Notes under the pieces: model-generated
What the model was told of the DNA's origin: nothing
The model's database searches: none
What the model saw: only the letters and a program-made list of their open reading frames with translations
Position numbers and translations under genes: made by a program
Assembly (NCBI RefSeq): GCF_003287975.1
Contig: NZ_QMKQ01000018.1
Coordinates: 24,253-88,252 of the forward strand
Source of the DNA: Arthrobacter sp. AQ5-05
GTDB lineage: Bacteria; Actinomycetota; Actinomycetes; Actinomycetales; Micrococcaceae
Direction: 5' to 3'
Length of the DNA stretch: 64,000 bases
Shown: positions 33,506 through 42,548 of the stretch, one piece after another
Position numbering within the stretch: the stretch's first letter is position 1
How the letters are laid out: each line of letters opens with the position of its first letter

Positions 33506-34402
33506 CTAGCGCCCGGTGACGAATTCCTTGAGCCATGGAAGTAGTTCCGGGCCGATGTCCGACCGCTCAGTTGCCAAGGAAATTACTGCCTGAAGGTAAC
33601 TCAGCTTGTCGCCGGTGTCGTATCGGCGACCCCGGAAGACCACCGCGTGAACGCCACTGCCCGGGCCCTCTGCCACGGCCAAGGTCTCCAGAGCGTCGGT
33701 CAACTGTATCTCGTCACCGCGTCCAGGCTTCGTCTCTTCGAGTACCTCGAAGACACGCGGGTGAAGCACGTAACGCCCGATGACCGCGAGGTTTGACGGG
33801 GCATCCTCAACTGCGGGCTTTTCCACCAACCCGTTGACCTTGACGTAATCTTCGCCGTTTACGGCCGAAACATCAGCACACCCGTAAGCGCTAATCTGTG
33901 CTGGATCCACTTCCATCAGCGCGATAACCGAACCACCGGTCTTCTCTTGCACGTCGATCATGATCGAGAGAAGATCGTCCCGTTCGTCGATGAGGTCATC
34001 ACCGAGCAAGACAGCGAAGGCTTCTTCTCCGACATGCTGTTTGGCGCAGAGCACGGCGTGTCCGAGACCCTTCGGGTCACGTTGTCGGATGTAGTGGATA
34101 TCTCCCAGAGCCGTGGCGCCCTGCACCAGCTGCAATTTCTCGGTGTCGCCCTTGGCCTCGAGGGTTGCTTCGAGGGAAGGGACCCGGTCAAAGTGATCTT
34201 CCAGCGCGCGCTTGTTTCGCCCAGTGATCATCAGTACATCGGTGAGTCCGGCCTTCGACGCCTCGGCCACGACATATTGGATGGCTGGCTGGTCAACGAC
34301 GGGCAGCATTTCCTTGGGCATGGCCTTGGTCGCTGGCAAAAAACGCGTCCCCAACCCTGCCGCAGGGATAACGGCCTTAATTACACGCCTACTTTGAGTC
34401 AT
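33506..34402 (-). CDS. galU: UTP-glucose-1-phosphate uridylyltransferase
   Basis: 298 residues; makes UDP-glucose from UTP and glucose-1-phosphate. The N-terminus carries the nucleotide site AVIPAAGLGTRFLPATKAMPKEMLP, here noted by its residues 9-33, and FAVLLGDDLID and a GLVEKP block follow, as in GalU. UDP-glucose feeds glycopolymer synthesis and, after GalE (gene at 58221), UDP-galactose. It stands alone between coaD and the LCP gene, with its own terminator. Confidence 0.94.
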   Translation of the reverse strand: MTQSRRVIKAVIPAAGLGTRFLPATKAMPKEMLPVVDQPAIQYVVAEASKAGLTDVLMITGRNKRALEDHFDRVPSLEATLEAKGDTEKLQLVQGATALGDIHYIRQRDPKGLGHAVLCAKQHVGEEAFAVLLGDDLIDERDDLLSIMIDVQEKTGGSVIALMEVDPAQISAYGCADVSAVNGEDYVKVNGLVEKPAVEDAPSNLAVIGRYVLHPRVFEVLEETKPGRGDEIQLTDALETLAVAEGPGSGVHAVVFRGRRYDTGDKLSYLQAVISLATERSDIGPELLPWLKEFVTGR

Positions 34403-34451
34403 GCCTTCGACTTTACGTCATCCAATGCATAAACATCGAACCCATTTGGGC

Positions 34452-34928
34452 CTATTTTGAGCTACTTCGAAGTCTCTTGAGGACGGTTCGCGGCAAGTAA
34501 TCATCCACGTCGCCACCGAGGGATTCAACTTCTTTCAACAAGGAAGATGACAGATGCGTATAGCGGTTGTCGGCGGCCAAGAAAACCGTTTCCACACCAG
34601 TCAGGTGGCGGTTCATAACTGCCATGGGGGTCTCATACTGGTAGTCAACGGTGGATCGAAGGCCCTTGACGATCGCGTCGGCCCCGTGCAGCTTGCAAAA
34701 ATCGGCGAGCAGTCCATCACCCATTGGCTCAACGCTCACGCCACGCAGACCCCCAATCGTTTCCCGAACCATTTTGAGGCGTTCTTCGGGTGCGAAACGA
34801 TACTTCTTGGCATAGTTGGTTGACACAGCCACGATAACCTCGTCAAAGAGGTTGCTGGCACGGGCAATGATCTCAACATGACCATTGTGGATGGGGTCAA
34901 ATGACCCGGGGCAGACGGCTCGACGCAT
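34452..34928 (-). CDS. coaD: phosphopantetheine adenylyltransferase
   Basis: 158 residues; penultimate enzyme of coenzyme A synthesis. It starts RRAVCPGSFDPIHNGH with the HxGH site and contains GLRSTVDYQYE and THLSSSLLKEV, all CoaD marks. The ATG at 34928 matches the family start. In most actinobacteria coaD is directly followed by yceD-rpmF; here the glycopolymer island lies in between. Confidence 0.96.
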   Translation of the reverse strand: MRRAVCPGSFDPIHNGHVEIIARASNLFDEVIVAVSTNYAKKYRFAPEERLKMVRETIGGLRGVSVEPMGDGLLADFCKLHGADAIVKGLRSTVDYQYETPMAVMNRHLTGVETVFLAADNRYTHLSSSLLKEVESLGGDVDDYLPRTVLKRLRSSSK

Positions 34929-35037
34929 ACCTTGCAATCTATCAACTCGGCTATATGCTCAGTTGCTTCCAATGCTTTGATGACACAACGTGTCGTTTCC
35001 CGGTGGGTTGCCCACGGAGCCGCTCGATGAAGGGATA

Positions 35038-36258
35038 ATGAGAGCCATGCCCTCATTCGAATTTCCTTGGCAGCGCATGGCTGCAGGCGCCAACCTACTA
35101 TCTCCCAACGGCGACCTTGGAGTCACCATCTTCGAGGAGATCACCACCCTCGCTGCGAAGCACGAGGCCATCAACCTGGGACAAGGCTTCCCCGACACCG
35201 ACGGGCCTAGAGTCTTCAAGGCCAAAGCTGCACACGGTATTTCAGGGCACCTTAACCAATATGCCCCGGGTTCCGGAATACTCCCCCTCCGCATGGCTAT
35301 CGCAGATCACCAGAAACGGTTCTACGGGTTGGACGTCAACCCGGAGAACGAAGTGGTCGTCACCACGGGCGCAACCGAAGCGATCGCTGCTGCCGTTCTT
35401 GCCTTCGTGAAGCCCGGAGACGAGGTCATCACCTTCGAGCCGTACTACGACTCATATGGTGCAACCATCGGCTTGGCTGGCGGAGTCCACAAGACGGTCG
35501 CGCTGCACGCGCCGGATTTCCAGCCAGACCTCACGGAACTCGGCAAAGCGTTCACCTCGCGCACACGGATGGTGGTGTTGAACAACCCGCATAATCCCAC
35601 CGGTGCCGCCTTTGGCCGGGAGCTGCTCGCCGAGATCGTTGCATTGGCCAAACAGCACGATTGCCTCATCGTCTCGGATGAAGTCTACGAGCATCTCACT
35701 TTTGGTTTTTCCCATATCCCTATCGCCACCCTTCCTGGGGCTTGGGATCGCACCATCACCATTTCATCGGCGGGCAAGACCTTTTCCTTTACCGGTTGGA
35801 AGGTCGGCTGGGCCACCGGACCTGCCGATCTTGTTGCGGCCGTACGAACGGTCAAGCAGTTCCTGAGCTATTCCTCCGGCACGGCATTCCAACCGGCGGT
35901 TGCCGAGGCGCTGGCTAGCGAGACCAACTTCTTTACGGATTTCGCCCATGATCTTGGTCAGCGCAGCGAGATACTGGCCAAGGGCCTTGAATCGGCTGGA
36001 ATGACGGTTTACCGTCCGAAAGGAACCTACTTCATCGTCGCCGACGTGGCACCCCTCGGTTTTGACAACGCGTTGGAGCTGGCGCGTCAAATGCCCGAAA
36101 CGATCGGCGTCGCAAGCATCCCGCTGTCCGTCTTCTGCCATGAAGAAGGCGCGGAGCGCACACGCACTCTGATGCGTTTTGCCTTCTGCAAGAAGCCTGA
36201 GCTTCTCAACGAGGCGTCCCGAAGGCTGTCCCTGCTCGCGGCAAAGCTGGGTGGCTGA
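35038..36258 (+). CDS. PLP-dependent aminotransferase, class I
   Basis: 406 residues, fold-type I aminotransferase. Seen: INLGQGFPDTDGP near the N-terminus, TTGATEAIAAAV, LNNPHNPTGAAF, SDEVYEHLTF and the PLP lysine in SSAGKTFSFTGWKVGW. This arrangement resembles kynurenine/methionine aminotransferases and the actinobacterial succinyl-diaminopimelate aminotransferase DapC; the substrate is not certain. Another in-frame ATG follows at 35047; AAGGG precedes the chosen one. Two bases after its stop comes the spermidine-synthase-like gene, so they form a plus-strand pair between coaD and rsmD. Confidence 0.86.
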   Translation: MRAMPSFEFPWQRMAAGANLLSPNGDLGVTIFEEITTLAAKHEAINLGQGFPDTDGPRVFKAKAAHGISGHLNQYAPGSGILPLRMAIADHQKRFYGLDVNPENEVVVTTGATEAIAAAVLAFVKPGDEVITFEPYYDSYGATIGLAGGVHKTVALHAPDFQPDLTELGKAFTSRTRMVVLNNPHNPTGAAFGRELLAEIVALAKQHDCLIVSDEVYEHLTFGFSHIPIATLPGAWDRTITISSAGKTFSFTGWKVGWATGPADLVAAVRTVKQFLSYSSGTAFQPAVAEALASETNFFTDFAHDLGQRSEILAKGLESAGMTVYRPKGTYFIVADVAPLGFDNALELARQMPETIGVASIPLSVFCHEEGAERTRTLMRFAFCKKPELLNEASRRLSLLAAKLGG

Positions 36259-36260
36259 AC

Positions 36261-37040
36261 GTGGTGCAACGTGCCAGCCGCTGGCTCAGCAACCTCGGGG
36301 CCCACGCCACCTTGGAGGAGGACGCCTTCGTTACCGGAGCATGGGTCCTTGCCCTGGGCGGCGCGGAACAATCCCACGTAAACGTAGACCACCCCGAGCA
36401 GATCTTCTACGAGTACCTTCGACGACTGGCCAACCATGTGGACGAGCAGGCCGCGCCCGGAGCCCCCTTGCGGGTTCTCCATCTCGGGGCCGGCGCATTG
36501 ACCTTGGCACGCTACATCGAGAAGAAGCGCCCCGGAAGCCAGCAGGTAGCCGTAGACCTCGAACGAGAACTACTCGACTTTGTCCTGGAGGCTCTCCCCA
36601 TGGACGACCCCAAAAACCTGAAGACCATTATTGGGGACGCGCGGCGGGTACTGACCGAGGAACTGGCCGCTGAGAAATTCGACATCATCGTCCTGGATAT
36701 CTTCAGCGGTTCCGGGGCACCGCATCATTTGACCTCTCCCGGTTTCTATTCCGAGATGAACGCGTTGCTGCGGCCCGGCGGGATCGTGCTGGTGAACGTG
36801 GGCGACGATCCGCCATTTTCCTTTGCCGACTCCCAGATTCAGGCCATGTCACATGTCTTTCAAACCCTCATCGCCAGCGCCCCGACCGAGATCTTTTCCC
36901 GGAAGTACCCGGGAAACATGATTCTGGCCGGCACCCAATCAAAGATCGACATGGCCATGGTGGATCGGTTGCGGGCCGCAGGCCCGCACCCGGGAACGGT
37001 GCTATTCGGCAGCGATCTGGACGGGTTCGGCAAACCATAA
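36261..37040 (+). CDS. spermidine synthase-like methyltransferase-fold protein
   Basis: 259 residues with a Rossmann-fold polyamine synthase-like domain: LRVLHLGAGALTLARYI (glycine-rich loop), VDLERELLDFV, IIGDARRVL and IIVLDIFSG with an acidic residue where aminopropyl transfer bases lie. True spermidine synthases have GGGDG; here it is LGAGAL, so it may not make spermidine. GTG start two bases after the aminotransferase stop. Its last 39 bases overlap the 3' end of convergent rsmD. Confidence 0.75.
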   Translation: MVQRASRWLSNLGAHATLEEDAFVTGAWVLALGGAEQSHVNVDHPEQIFYEYLRRLANHVDEQAAPGAPLRVLHLGAGALTLARYIEKKRPGSQQVAVDLERELLDFVLEALPMDDPKNLKTIIGDARRVLTEELAAEKFDIIVLDIFSGSGAPHHLTSPGFYSEMNALLRPGGIVLVNVGDDPPFSFADSQIQAMSHVFQTLIASAPTEIFSRKYPGNMILAGTQSKIDMAMVDRLRAAGPHPGTVLFGSDLDGFGKP

Positions 37041-37601
37041 CCGCGTCTCGCCGTATTTCTTATCGGCGAACTTCTCCAGGCCGGCGGGCCAGGTGGGCTC
37101 GGCGGATCGGGCTGAGCGTTCGACCACCACCGTTGCCCCGACATCGAGCACCAGCGAAACCTTTTCCAGGGTCTTGGCGAGCTCGTCGTTTGTCAGCGGG
37201 TAGGGCGGATCCATGAACACCAAGTCCCAGGTCTTTCCTGCGCTGCCGCCGGGAACCGGGGCAAAGGAATCAAGGACCGAATCCACCGAGCCGCGACGAA
37301 CGCTGACCAGGTCATTGCGCAGGGCCTTGTTGACGAGGCCGGCGTTGGCCTGGCATACGGCCACGGCCTTGGGCGCAAGCTCCACGAGCAATACGGAACG
37401 CGCCCCGCGGCTAGCTGCCTCGACGCCGAGCGACCCGGCACCCGCGTACAGGTCAAGGACCCTGGCGTTGGTCAGCACGTCATAGCTCTCGAGCCTGGAA
37501 AACAACGCTTCCTTGACGCGGTCGGTGGTGGGCCGGGTGGAGTCACCCGGCACGCTCTTCAGTGGTGTGCCTCCGGCGGCGCCGGCCACGATACGACTCA
37601 T
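37002..37601 (-). CDS. rsmD: 16S rRNA (guanine966-N2)-methyltransferase
   Basis: 199 residues. SAM-binding VLDLYAGAGSLGVEAASRGA and the catalytic DPPY in LVFMDPPYPL define RsmD. Product modifies G966 of 16S rRNA. It lies eight bases after recG-side sequence ends, in the conserved recG-rsmD-coaD order, though two plus-strand genes now separate rsmD from coaD, one of which overlaps its 3' end. Confidence 0.95.
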   Translation of the reverse strand: MSRIVAGAAGGTPLKSVPGDSTRPTTDRVKEALFSRLESYDVLTNARVLDLYAGAGSLGVEAASRGARSVLLVELAPKAVAVCQANAGLVNKALRNDLVSVRRGSVDSVLDSFAPVPGGSAGKTWDLVFMDPPYPLTNDELAKTLEKVSLVLDVGATVVVERSARSAEPTWPAGLEKFADKKYGETRLWFAEPVQIAAE

Positions 37602-37608
37602 GGTGGAT

Positions 37609-39822
37609 CTATCCCCTTTCCAGGAATGCTTGCATGTCTTCGTCTACCCATTCCTCGACTGCGGCCTGCAGCCCGGGGTAGGAGCCGAGCCCGCCACCGC
37701 CGTCCACGATGGCCTCGGCGGCATCCCGGGCCCGGGCAATGAGCTTGGCGTCTTTCATGACGCGCAGGACCTTGAGCGTGGACCGGGAGCCGGACTGGCT
37801 CGCCCCCAGGATGTCGCCTTCACGGCGTTCGTTCAGGTCCGACTCTGCCAGGAGGAATCCATCAGTGGTGGATTCAACCGCCCGCAACCGCACCACCGAG
37901 GGATGCTCGGCGTCCAGCCACGTGGTCATCAGGCAGGTGCCGGGCAGGCCACCTCGTCCGATGCGTCCACGCAATTGGTGCAATTGCGAAATCCCGAAAT
38001 TCTCCGCATCGATGATCACCATGAGTGTGGCGTTGTGCACGTCCACCCCGACTTCGATCACCGTGGTCGAGACGAGAATGGAGGCGCGGCCGCTGTCGAA
38101 GGCATTCATGGCTTCGGCTTTTTCGTCGCTGGCCATGCGCCCGTGAAGGGCGCGGATTTCCGTGTTCGCAAAGATGGGCATGGTGGTCAGTATGTCCAGC
38201 ATCTTCTCGACGGTCATCGATGCCGGCTTCGTGCTGGCATCCGAGCTCGCGTCGTTGGCGCCAGGTTCCACAGGCATCGGCAGGAAGTCGTCCTCGACGG
38301 CCTTCTCGCTGATGCGCGGGCACACCACATATACCTGGTGGCCCTTGGCCGTTTCCTCTGCGATGCGGGCAAAAAGCCGTTCCTGCATCCGTGGAACTTG
38401 GAGTGGAACCAGATGCGTTGCAATGGGTGCTCTGCCGGGTGGCAGGGTTTTCATCAGGCTGACTTCAAGGTCGCCAAAGACGGTCATGGCCACGGTACGC
38501 GGGATCGGGGTCGCTGTCATGACCAGCATGTGGGGCGGCGTATCCGCCTTTGACCGCAAGACGTCACGTTGCTCGACACCAAAGCGGTGTTGCTCGTCAA
38601 CAACCACCAGGCCAAGGTCCACGAAACCAACCGTGTCCGAGAGCAGTGCGTGTGTGCCCACCAGTATCCCGGTCTCCCCCGAAGCGGCACCGAGCAGCAC
38701 GCGCTTGCGTTCTGCGGTCCCGGCCGATCCGGTGAGCACGTCCACACGGGTAGCGCGGGGATCCGATCCAAGTTCGCCTCCAGCGCCCAGGGATCCAAGC
38801 AATTTCCTGATCGATTGGTAGTGCTGTTGTGCGAGCACTTCGGTGGGTGCAAGCAAGGCGGTTTGCCCGCCGGAGTCAATGACCTGCAGCATCGCACGCA
38901 GCGCCACCAGGGTCTTGCCCGAGCCGACCTCCCCCTGCAAGAGACGATTCATGGGGTGGCCGCGTACGAGATCGTCCGCGATTTCCATGCCGGCCAACAC
39001 CTGGCCGTCTGTGAGGGTAAAGGGAAGAGAGTTGTCGAAGGCTTCCAGCAGGCCTGCCGGGGCTCCGTGACGTGCAATTGCCGGCTGTTGCATCCGGTGG
39101 GCGCGGCGTTGGGCCAGCGCGAGCTGGAGCAAGAAGGCTTCCTCGAAGGCAAAGCGTTTTCTGGCCGCATAACCTTGGGCAACGGTCTGTGGTCTGTGGA
39201 TGTTTTCAAAGGCCGTGGCCCTGCCCGGGATTCGTTGGGTTTCCAGGACCTGTTCCGGAATGAATTCCTCGAAAATCTCCGGTCGGACGCGGGAAAGCAC
39301 GAGCTCCATGGTCTCCCGGATCTTCTTGTTCGGGAACTTGGCGGTGGCCGGGTAAATGGGAATGGGCCGTGGATCGGCTTCTTCGGCCGTGTCGAGCAAG
39401 GAGTATTCGGGGTGGGTCAGTTCCAAGTGGTTGCGGTAGATGGTCACCTTGCCGCTGAACATGGCGGTCGAGCCGACCTGCAGGTCACGCTTGGCTTCGT
39501 AGCCGTTGAAAAAGGTCATCCGCAAGATCGATTGTTCGGGTCCCAGAGCGTCGCTGACGACAACTTCGAGCAGAAATCCGGATCGCGAGTGCATGCGCCG
39601 CTGGTTCACCGATTTCACTTCGGCAACGATCGTGACGTCCTCCCCGACGGGAAGTTCCGAAATTTTGGATAGCTCACCGATCTCCATGTAACGCCGGGGG
39701 AAATGTCCCAGCAGCTGACCGACCGTGGTGTATCCGAACGCGGTTTCCACCTTGCGTGCGGAAGCAACGCCAAGGACGGAGTCTAGTGGCGTATTGCTGG
39801 TGAAGTCTTGGTCATCCGTCAT
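37609..39822 (-). CDS. recG: ATP-dependent DNA helicase RecG
   Basis: 737 residues; remodels stalled forks and branched DNA. An N-terminal wedge/OB domain (about 55-150) is followed by the helicase domains: Walker A GEVGSGKT at 297-304, DEQH at 409-412, TATPIPRT, and a C-terminal helicase half with GRIGRGG. Its ATG overlaps the stop of the DAK2 gene (ATGA). rsmD follows seven bases after its stop. Confidence 0.96.
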   Translation of the reverse strand: MTDDQDFTSNTPLDSVLGVASARKVETAFGYTTVGQLLGHFPRRYMEIGELSKISELPVGEDVTIVAEVKSVNQRRMHSRSGFLLEVVVSDALGPEQSILRMTFFNGYEAKRDLQVGSTAMFSGKVTIYRNHLELTHPEYSLLDTAEEADPRPIPIYPATAKFPNKKIRETMELVLSRVRPEIFEEFIPEQVLETQRIPGRATAFENIHRPQTVAQGYAARKRFAFEEAFLLQLALAQRRAHRMQQPAIARHGAPAGLLEAFDNSLPFTLTDGQVLAGMEIADDLVRGHPMNRLLQGEVGSGKTLVALRAMLQVIDSGGQTALLAPTEVLAQQHYQSIRKLLGSLGAGGELGSDPRATRVDVLTGSAGTAERKRVLLGAASGETGILVGTHALLSDTVGFVDLGLVVVDEQHRFGVEQRDVLRSKADTPPHMLVMTATPIPRTVAMTVFGDLEVSLMKTLPPGRAPIATHLVPLQVPRMQERLFARIAEETAKGHQVYVVCPRISEKAVEDDFLPMPVEPGANDASSDASTKPASMTVEKMLDILTTMPIFANTEIRALHGRMASDEKAEAMNAFDSGRASILVSTTVIEVGVDVHNATLMVIIDAENFGISQLHQLRGRIGRGGLPGTCLMTTWLDAEHPSVVRLRAVESTTDGFLLAESDLNERREGDILGASQSGSRSTLKVLRVMKDAKLIARARDAAEAIVDGGGGLGSYPGLQAAVEEWVDEDMQAFLERG

Positions 39823-40796
39823 CCGTCATGCGTGCAAAGGTCGGTCACCGAGACGTTGACCGGAGTGCCCAGGCTTCGAATGACTTCAAGAGCGCGCTCG
39901 GCTTCGGGTACGTGCACGTGGACGCGCCAGCGGTATCCGTCTTCGGTGGGGTTGACCGGGCTCATGATGACGGAGTCGCCGATGGTGTCCAGTTGTCCGC
40001 GCAAGGTGGCCGCGCCCAAGGCATCGAGGCTGATGGTGCACATGACCTCGACACCGGTTTCCGGGGAGACATCCTGGTGGATGTGGGGGTCCTGGATGTC
40101 GTAGCCGTGCAGGTTCGAGTATTCATCGGGGTCGATGAAGTGTCCGAGAAGGGAGCCACGAAGTTCATCCAAGATGATCAGCATGCCCACGGCCCCTGCG
40201 TCAACGATCTTGGCCTTGTGCAGTGCCCCGAGTTCGTTCTCCGTGGCCACCACGGCCGCTTCCGCCGCCACGCACAGGGCATCGAGCAGTTCGACCAGTG
40301 CGGCCTTGCTTTCCGGCTCCAATGCGCTGGCGCGGTGGGTGGACCGGGCGGTGGTGGCGACGACCTCCATAACCGAGAGCATGGTTCCGGAAACCGGGTC
40401 GCTCAGGGCAGACCATGCCCTGACCTTGCCGCGCTCCAGTGCCGTGGCCAGTGCCGGCGCAGTCATCCGCTCCACCCCGCACAGGGGTTCGGCCAGACCG
40501 GCCAGGAAGACAGCAAGCAGCGTTCCCGAGTTCCCACGAGCCGATTCCATGGCGGCGCGTGACGCCATGGTCAGAAGCTCACCAATGTTTTCGGTTTCCA
40601 ACTTGGAAATCGCGTCATGGGCGCTGCGTGCGGTCAGGTAGAGATTGCTGCCCGTATCCCCGTCCGCCACCGGGAAGATATTGATCGCGTTAAGGCGGTC
40701 GCTATGGTTTCCCAGGCTCTTGACCATTCGTTCAAGCCAAGTTGACATGGCCTTCGAATTGGCATGGATTTTTTGGTTCATGGTGTGAGTGATCAC
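39819..40796 (-). CDS. DAK2-domain protein (DhaL/FakA-N-like)
   Basis: 325 residues. The DhaL-type kinase domain has LNAINIFPVADGDTGSN, the metal/ATP loop, plus SARGNSGT and DPVSGTML-like and KIVDAGAVGM segments. Full FakA-like fatty acid kinase subunits are about 550 residues; this protein has the DAK2 part and a C-terminal domain but is shorter. No FakB (DegV) partner is in the window. GTG start 7 bases after the LCP stop, with AAGGA just upstream; in-frame ATGs at 40781 and 40748 are alternatives. It is coupled to recG, as in many actinobacteria. Physiological role unproven. Confidence 0.85.
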   Translation of the reverse strand: MITHTMNQKIHANSKAMSTWLERMVKSLGNHSDRLNAINIFPVADGDTGSNLYLTARSAHDAISKLETENIGELLTMASRAAMESARGNSGTLLAVFLAGLAEPLCGVERMTAPALATALERGKVRAWSALSDPVSGTMLSVMEVVATTARSTHRASALEPESKAALVELLDALCVAAEAAVVATENELGALHKAKIVDAGAVGMLIILDELRGSLLGHFIDPDEYSNLHGYDIQDPHIHQDVSPETGVEVMCTISLDALGAATLRGQLDTIGDSVIMSPVNPTEDGYRWRVHVHVPEAERALEVIRSLGTPVNVSVTDLCTHDG

Positions 40797-40803
40797 TGGA
40801 TCC

Positions 40804-41850
40804 TTAGAGACCGTTGTCCTCTACAAATTGTCCCACCTTGTCCTTCTTCAAGGCATCTGCAAAGTCCGAAATCACCGCCATGTCAGGAATGACGATGGAC
40901 TGGCCATCGGCGGAACGTCCCGTTCCCTTGTTGGGGAGCGTGAAGAAGTGCATGTCGCTGGAGCGAACGTTGGCCATGGTGGTTCCTAGCTTGGCCACCT
41001 TGACGGCGTCGAGGGTCTCGTCGACTGCGACATATGGCGCGAATTCCTTGACGGTCTCGGAAATCTTCGCGGGGTCCGTCAAGGTTTCCTTGGACATCAG
41101 GGTGCTCATGACGGCCTTGACGTAAAGCTGCTGGTTGCGAACGCGCTGGTAGTCGCCATCCTTGAACGCGTAGCGTTCGCGAACAAATGCCAGCGCCTGG
41201 TCACCATCGAGCGTCTGCACTCCCTTGGGGAACACAAATCCGTTCTTGAGGTTCTGCTTAAAAGCGATCGGGTTGTTGATCTGGACTCCACCCAGAGCAT
41301 CAGTCAAGCCCTTGAAACCTTCGAAATCAATGGAGGCCACATGGTCAATACGTGTGTCCAAAAGGCCTTCAAGTGTTTGGACGGCCAATGCGACCCCACC
41401 GTAGGCAAACGCAGCATTCACTTTCGCATTGCCGTGGCCCGGAATGTCCAACCAGGTATCGCGCATGATCGAGGTGACGTAGACACCTTCGCGGTTCGCC
41501 GGGATGTGGACGAGCATCATGGTGTCGGAACGACCACCGTTGGGCAGCGAGGCAAAGTTCTCTTCGCCTTGGTCCTTGGCACGGGTGTCGTTGCCCAGAA
41601 GCAGGATGTTCACCGCGTCCTTGGCGGCTTCAGCTTTTTGCGGACGCGAGCTTTCCTCGGGAAATGCATCCGTAAGCTTGGTGGTGTTGTTGTCAAAGCT
41701 GCGAGCGAGCGAGAACAGGTACCCCCCGGCTACGAGAAGTGCGATGAGGACCAGTGATACTGCGCCCAGCAATATCATCAGCCCGGTACGTTTCTTCTTC
41801 TTTGGCGATTCGTAGCCTGTGTCCTCGAAGGACCCGTTCAAATGTGTCAT
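40804..41850 (-). CDS. LytR-CpsA-Psr family glycopolymer ligase (second copy)
   Basis: 348 residues: Lys-rich cytoplasmic tail, one membrane anchor (about 22-45), then an LCP domain with NILLLGNDTRA, RSDTMMLVHIPANREG, SIMRDTWLDIPGHG, KVNAAFAYGG and FVRERYAF. It resembles the LCP at 32310 throughout. ATG at 41850 with GAGG five bases upstream is preferred to the adjacent TTG. Probably attaches wall polymers to peptidoglycan, perhaps a different polymer from the island's. In an apparent operon with the DAK2 gene and recG. Confidence 0.92.
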   Translation of the reverse strand: MTHLNGSFEDTGYESPKKKKRTGLMILLGAVSLVLIALLVAGGYLFSLARSFDNNTTKLTDAFPEESSRPQKAEAAKDAVNILLLGNDTRAKDQGEENFASLPNGGRSDTMMLVHIPANREGVYVTSIMRDTWLDIPGHGNAKVNAAFAYGGVALAVQTLEGLLDTRIDHVASIDFEGFKGLTDALGGVQINNPIAFKQNLKNGFVFPKGVQTLDGDQALAFVRERYAFKDGDYQRVRNQQLYVKAVMSTLMSKETLTDPAKISETVKEFAPYVAVDETLDAVKVAKLGTTMANVRSSDMHFFTLPNKGTGRSADGQSIVIPDMAVISDFADALKKDKVGQFVEDNGL

Positions 41851-41915
41851 CAATGCCTCTCTAGCAAATACTCCTTTACATCCTAGTCATGTCCCACGAC
41901 CGGTAGGCTGTTTTA

Positions 41916-42467
41916 GTGCCCAGATTGATTTTTAGTAGCCTAGATTCCCATAACTCACAGTCGGCTCCCAGAAAAGATACAGCCAGAAAGAACCGTCGAG
42001 TTCGGTTTACCACCGTTACGGTAGCCTCGCTCGCGGGATTCCTTGTCCTGTCCGGCTGCGCTTCAATTGCAAACGTCCAACCCGCGGACGATGCCGGCAA
42101 TCCGTTGTGTGCCGAAATGATGGTGGTGCTTCCTCCGGAGATTTCGGACCAGCAGAAGCGCCAGACCAATAGCCAGGCCACCGCCGTGTGGGGAGACCCT
42201 GCGCAGCTGGTTCTGCGTTGCGGTGTCACTCCCCCGCCGCCGTCAACGGATCCATGCGTCAGCGTGAACGGGGTTGACTGGTTGGCCAAGGAAGGTGACG
42301 AGGCATGGACCTTGACCACCTATGGACGGGTTCCGGCCACCGAATTGGTGTTCGATCCCAATGTGATTCCATCCAGCACGGTTCTGGCGACCCTGTCATC
42401 GGCAGCGTCAAAGATTCCTGCCGAGCGTGCGTGCTCGACGGTGAGCAAGACCATAAATGTCCCCTAG
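41916..42467 (+). CDS. DUF3515 probable lipoprotein
   Basis: 183 residues. A basic N-terminal part is followed by a hydrophobic stretch and the lipobox LSGC (Cys48), so it is probably exported and lipidated, although the preceding basic tail is long. The rest has several cysteines and matches in layout the DUF3515 family found beside ddl in actinobacteria. No function is known. GTG start. It is divergent from the LCP gene and shares a terminator with convergent ddl. Confidence 0.72.
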   Translation: MPRLIFSSLDSHNSQSAPRKDTARKNRRVRFTTVTVASLAGFLVLSGCASIANVQPADDAGNPLCAEMMVVLPPEISDQQKRQTNSQATAVWGDPAQLVLRCGVTPPPPSTDPCVSVNGVDWLAKEGDEAWTLTTYGRVPATELVFDPNVIPSSTVLATLSSAASKIPAERACSTVSKTINVP

Positions 42468-42490
42468 CAATACTGCTGGAACCTACAAGA

Positions 42491-42527
42491 GGGGTGTTTA
42501 GCCAAGATCTACTTGGCTAAACACCCC
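42491..42527. terminator. bidirectional terminator between DUF3515 gene and ddl
   Basis: A perfect 16-bp stem (42491-42506 with 42512-42527), five-base loop, followed on the plus strand by CTTATT. It lies between two convergent genes and can serve both. Confidence 0.88.
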
Positions 42528-42548
42528 CTTATTCATTCGGCACGGCTC

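Noticed and set aside
39820..39836. GGATGAC heptamer repeated at the DAK2-recG junction
   Set aside because: Only two to three copies; it is explained by the ATGA overlap and the first recG codons, and both frames are intact.
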